64,000 bases of DNA, taken from positions 62,001 to 126,000 of the forward strand of contig NZ_JAJNDA010000008.1 in the NCBI RefSeq assembly GCF_021026295.1, in the 5' to 3' direction. Position numbers and translations under genes: made by a program. This stretch comes from Actinomycetospora soli. Lineage in GTDB: Bacteria; Actinomycetota; Actinomycetes; Mycobacteriales; Pseudonocardiaceae. A model generated the notes under the pieces. That model was not told the origin of the DNA. It ran no database searches and saw nothing but the letters and a program-made list of their open reading frames with translations. Positions within the stretch are counted from its first letter, which is position 1. Each line of letters opens with the position of its first letter. Positions 60,099 to 64,000 of this stretch are shown piece by piece.

Positions 60099-61298
60099 TC
60101 ACTGCTGCGGGCAGCTCACCTCCGCCGAGGGGATGCCGACGCGTGTGGCGATCCACGGCAGGGAGTCGGCGAACGCCTCCGAGAACACGTCGAAGGTGTG
60201 GCCGCCGCCCGGCACCACCACGGAGCAGACGGTGATCCCGACCCGGCGCGCGAGCGGCACCAGCGTCTGCTGGGCGGCGTAGGGCTCGCCGTCGCCGTCA
60301 CCGACCTCGAACCAGCCGCCGAGCCGGGGGAAGCGCCGCGCCGCCAGCAGCGACGCGGGCTCGTGGGCGCGGAAGGCCTGGGCCGAGCCGCCGAACAGGC
60401 CGGACACGGTCGAGGCGGTGTCGGCGTTCGTGTCCCCGACGCGGGGTCCCGCCAGCCCGGCATAGTCGCCGAAGGTCCCGAACAGCGTGGGGTGGCGCAG
60501 CGCCAGCATCGCCGCGCACGAACCGCCCTCGGACAGGCCCGCGACCGCCCACGCCCGCCCGGTCGGCTGCGTGCGGAAGGTCGAGGTCACGAACGCCGGC
60601 AGGTCCTCGGTCAGCGCCGTCTCGACCCGCCCCAGCGACGAGTCGACGCACTCGGTGTCGGCGTCCTCGGTGCCGTTGACGTCGGGCGCCACCAGGATCG
60701 GGGCGGTGCCGCCGTGCGCCGCCGCGAAGGCGTCGGCCGTGGCGGCGGCGCGTCCCGGCCCGAACCAGTCCGACGGCGTCCCCGGCGTGCCGTGCAGCAG
60801 GACGACCACCGGCAGCCGCGGGCGCGGCCGCGCGAACCAGGCGGGCGGCACGTAGACCAGGGCGGGCCGCGCGGCGAACCCGGAGCGCCGCGGCGGGATC
60901 GTCACCGGCGCGATCTCCCCGGCCGCGGGGACGGTGGTCTGGCGCAGCAGGCGCGCCAGCGGCTCCTCGTCGGCGGGCTCGACGCCGAACACGGCGCCGA
61001 GCGTGCGGTCGTAGTCGACGTAGGTGTTCACCCCGGCGGCCACGGTGACCAGCAGGAGCACCACCGCGGCGAGCACCCCGAGCGCCCGGCTCGCACGGCG
61101 GCGGGCGCGGACGGCCCCGACGACGACGAGCAGCAGCAGCACACCGAGCAGCGCGTGGAAGGCCCAGCCGGTCACCTCGACGTCGCGCGGGTCGCCGTCC
61201 GCCTCGGCGAGCAGCACCACCACCAGCACCGCGACCACCACGGCGAGCGCCGCGATCACCCTGCCCGTCCCGACGACGGGTCGGGTCCGGGTGCTCAC
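60099..61298 (-). CDS. Membrane-anchored esterase, antigen 85/esterase-D-like alpha/beta hydrolase
   Basis: A 399-residue protein. Three to four N-terminal helices (residues 10-110; RVIAALAVVVAVLVVVLLAE and ALLGVLLLLVVVGAV, LGVLAAVVLLLVTVAAGV) lead to an extracytoplasmic esterase domain: LPVVVLLHGTPGTPSDWFGPG, nucleophile Ser256 in VAGLSEGGSCAAMLALRHP, and the base His in PGGGHTFDVFSEAFADSLPWIA. This is the layout of the actinobacterial putative-esterase family related to mycolyltransferases, but the antigen 85 signature is absent, so substrate unknown. GTG 61298 overlaps the stop of the DMT gene by 4 nt (GTGA), so they are one operon. Confidence 0.85.
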   Translation of the reverse strand: MSTRTRPVVGTGRVIAALAVVVAVLVVVLLAEADGDPRDVEVTGWAFHALLGVLLLLVVVGAVRARRRASRALGVLAAVVLLLVTVAAGVNTYVDYDRTLGAVFGVEPADEEPLARLLRQTTVPAAGEIAPVTIPPRRSGFAARPALVYVPPAWFARPRPRLPVVVLLHGTPGTPSDWFGPGRAAATADAFAAAHGGTAPILVAPDVNGTEDADTECVDSSLGRVETALTEDLPAFVTSTFRTQPTGRAWAVAGLSEGGSCAAMLALRHPTLFGTFGDYAGLAGPRVGDTNADTASTVSGLFGGSAQAFRAHEPASLLAARRFPRLGGWFEVGDGDGEPYAAQQTLVPLARRVGITVCSVVVPGGGHTFDVFSEAFADSLPWIATRVGIPSAEVSCPQQ

Positions 61299-62161
61299 GC
61301 CGGCGCCGGGTCGGGCGTGCGGGCCGCGCTGGACCGCGCGAGCACGGTCGTGGCCACCACCGTGACCACCACCAGCACGCCGATGAGGACCCACTCCGCG
61401 CCGTCGGCCCGGACCTGCTCGCCCAGGACGGTCAGGCCGAGCAGGGCCGCGACGAGGGGCTCGGCGACGGTGATCGCGGGCAGCGTCGTGGCGAGGTCGC
61501 CGGCCTGGAAGGCCGCCTGCTGCAGGTAGGTCCCGCCGACGGCGGCCACCACCAGCACCCAGGTCTCCCACCCGAGCAGCAGCGGCAGGACCCCGTCGGT
61601 CAGCAGGTCGACCACCGACTTGGTCAGGGCGGCGAGCACGCCGTAGGCGATCCCGGTCGCCACGGCGAGCGCCGCCGCCCGGACCCGGCCGTGGCGACGG
61701 GCGGCGAGGAGCAGACAGGCCGCCAGGACGACGAGGAGCACCGAGCCCGTCGGCACCCACGCGGCGAACGGCGCGCGGTCCTCGCCGGCGGTGGGCTCGC
61801 CGATCACGAGGAACAGCGCGAGGGCGGCCGCCAGCACGAGGGCCCACACCGCGTCGCGCGCCGTGATCCGGCGCCCACCGGTCCACGCCTCGAGCGGCAG
61901 CGCGAACAGGAGGGTGGTCACCAGCAGGGGCTGGACCAGCAGCAGCGAGCCGACCCCGAGGGCGGCGGCCTGGACGACGAAGCCGCCCGCGTCGCCGACG
62001 CTGCCCGCCCACCAGACCGGCGACCGGACGAGCCGGCGCAGCAGCCCGAGCCCACCGGCCTCGTCGTCGGGGACCTCCCCCGCCGCGCGCCGCTGGGCGA
62101 CCGACCCGACCGCGAGCAGCAGCGCCGCGAACAGCGCCAGCGTCACCGCCAGGCCGGTCAC
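61295..62161 (-). CDS. DMT superfamily (EamA-like) membrane protein
   Basis: A 288-residue protein with ten helices in a drug/metabolite transporter arrangement, start VTGLAVTLALFAALLLAVGSVAQRRAAGEVPDDEAGGLGLLRRLVRSPVWWAG (typical of the actinobacterial DMT subgroup often beside glf-like genes), SLLLVQPLLVTTLLFALPL and AITVAEPLVAALLGLTVLGE, the inverted-repeat EamA halves. Substrate unknown. It starts 3 nt after the glf stop and overlaps the esterase gene; glf, DMT and esterase are transcribed together. Confidence 0.88.
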   Translation of the reverse strand: MTGLAVTLALFAALLLAVGSVAQRRAAGEVPDDEAGGLGLLRRLVRSPVWWAGSVGDAGGFVVQAAALGVGSLLLVQPLLVTTLLFALPLEAWTGGRRITARDAVWALVLAAALALFLVIGEPTAGEDRAPFAAWVPTGSVLLVVLAACLLLAARRHGRVRAAALAVATGIAYGVLAALTKSVVDLLTDGVLPLLLGWETWVLVVAAVGGTYLQQAAFQAGDLATTLPAITVAEPLVAALLGLTVLGEQVRADGAEWVLIGVLVVVTVVATTVLARSSAARTPDPAPA

Positions 62162-62164
62162 CGG

Positions 62165-63845
<1,681 letters not shown>

Positions 63846-63861
63846 CGGCGGGTGGCGCGGC

Positions 63862-64000
63862 TCAGCCGCCCACCTGCGCCCGGGTGTTGCCGACCCGCGC
63901 ACTCTCGATCGTGTAGGTCGCCGGCTGCGTGATCGCCGAGTCGCGGTAGAGGCCCATCTTCCAGTAGGAGGCCACCGTGGCGGTCGACTTCTTGTCCGTC
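63862..64000 (-). CDS. Polysaccharide lyase-like protein (heparin lyase I fold), C-terminal fragment
   Basis: The frame is open from the window edge to the stop at 63862-63864 and reads DKKSTATVASYWKMGLYRDS, AITQPATYTIESARVGNTRA, QVGG. The S-Y-W-K-M-G-L-Y-R pattern matches the C-terminal jelly-roll strand of the heparin lyase I / alginate lyase 7 type (YFKxGIYR). The remainder lies outside the window, so catalytic residues and any signal peptide cannot be checked. Confidence 0.65.
   Translation of the reverse strand, partial: TDKKSTATVASYWKMGLYRDSAITQPATYTIESARVGNTRAQVGG

Overview
This window is very GC-rich actinobacterial chromosome with dense genes, frequent GTG starts and strong third-position GC bias. 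It carries the arabinogalactan toolkit of mycolata-type cell walls: UDP-galactopyranose mutase, both galactofuranosyltransferases (GlfT1, GlfT2), the Wzm/Wzt galactan exporter, a GtrA flippase-like protein, DprE1/DprE2 and three Emb-family arabinosyltransferases. It also encodes the proteasome activator Bpa. Together these point to Pseudonocardiales or relatives (for example Pseudonocardia or Actinomycetospora), not Streptomyces. The genus is an inference; there is no 16S gene here.

Layout. 0-18 kb is ordinary chromosome: DUF3048 protein (partial), CsbD, PurU, a serine hydrolase operon, a secreted tripeptidyl-aminopeptidase-like hydrolase, MtnA, an SDR/TetR divergon, a fatty-acid-hydroxylase-like membrane protein, a MerR-aminotransferase operon facing an S9 peptidase, a bile-acid-symporter homologue, DUF3159 and a secreted nuclease-like protein. 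tRNA-Arg(ACG) and tRNA-Ser(GCT) lie near 17.8-18.0 kb. 18-29 kb holds an alcohol dehydrogenase, an AbiEi-like protein, an MprF/LysX-type lysyl-lipid synthase, a DLH-like hydrolase, an aromatic/histidinol-phosphate aminotransferase, an acyltransferase, DUF1990, an FAD monooxygenase/TetR divergon, tRNA-Ser(TGA) and a MarR regulator.

29-52 kb is the cell-wall core, colinear in large part with the Mycobacterium tuberculosis Rv3777-Rv3795 region as I recall it: quinone oxidoreductase, class V aminotransferase-like protein, Bpa, Wzm, Wzt, GlfT1, Emb-1, GtrA, Emb-2, Emb-3, DprE1, DprE2, then an acyltransferase and a GT-C membrane glycosyltransferase. DprE1/DprE2 make decaprenyl-phospho-arabinose, which the Emb enzymes polymerise on galactan built by Glf, GlfT1 and GlfT2 and exported by Wzm/Wzt. 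52-64 kb holds MscL, a small secreted protein, an MFS transporter, GlfT2, a degenerate CtpI-like ATPase, a glycosyltransferase, an esterase, a DMT transporter, Glf, a SRPBCC protein and the tail of a polysaccharide lyase.

The most unusual content is non-coding. At least four families of interspersed palindromes are present: a six-copy 40-nt hairpin, a three-copy element of about 67 bp ended by CAAGATCT, a three-copy CTGACGTC/GTCAGCCGTG element, and a 47-bp element found twice in opposite orientation inside the coding sequence of Emb-3. A short motif close to TCCCGACGACGGGTC recurs in genes and gaps, and forms a full palindrome inside Emb-1. Nearly all intergenic copies sit at gene 3' ends. 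Several regulatory palindromes (two TetR operator pairs, a MerR operator with a possible second copy) are visible. No CRISPR array, insertion sequence or prophage was seen.
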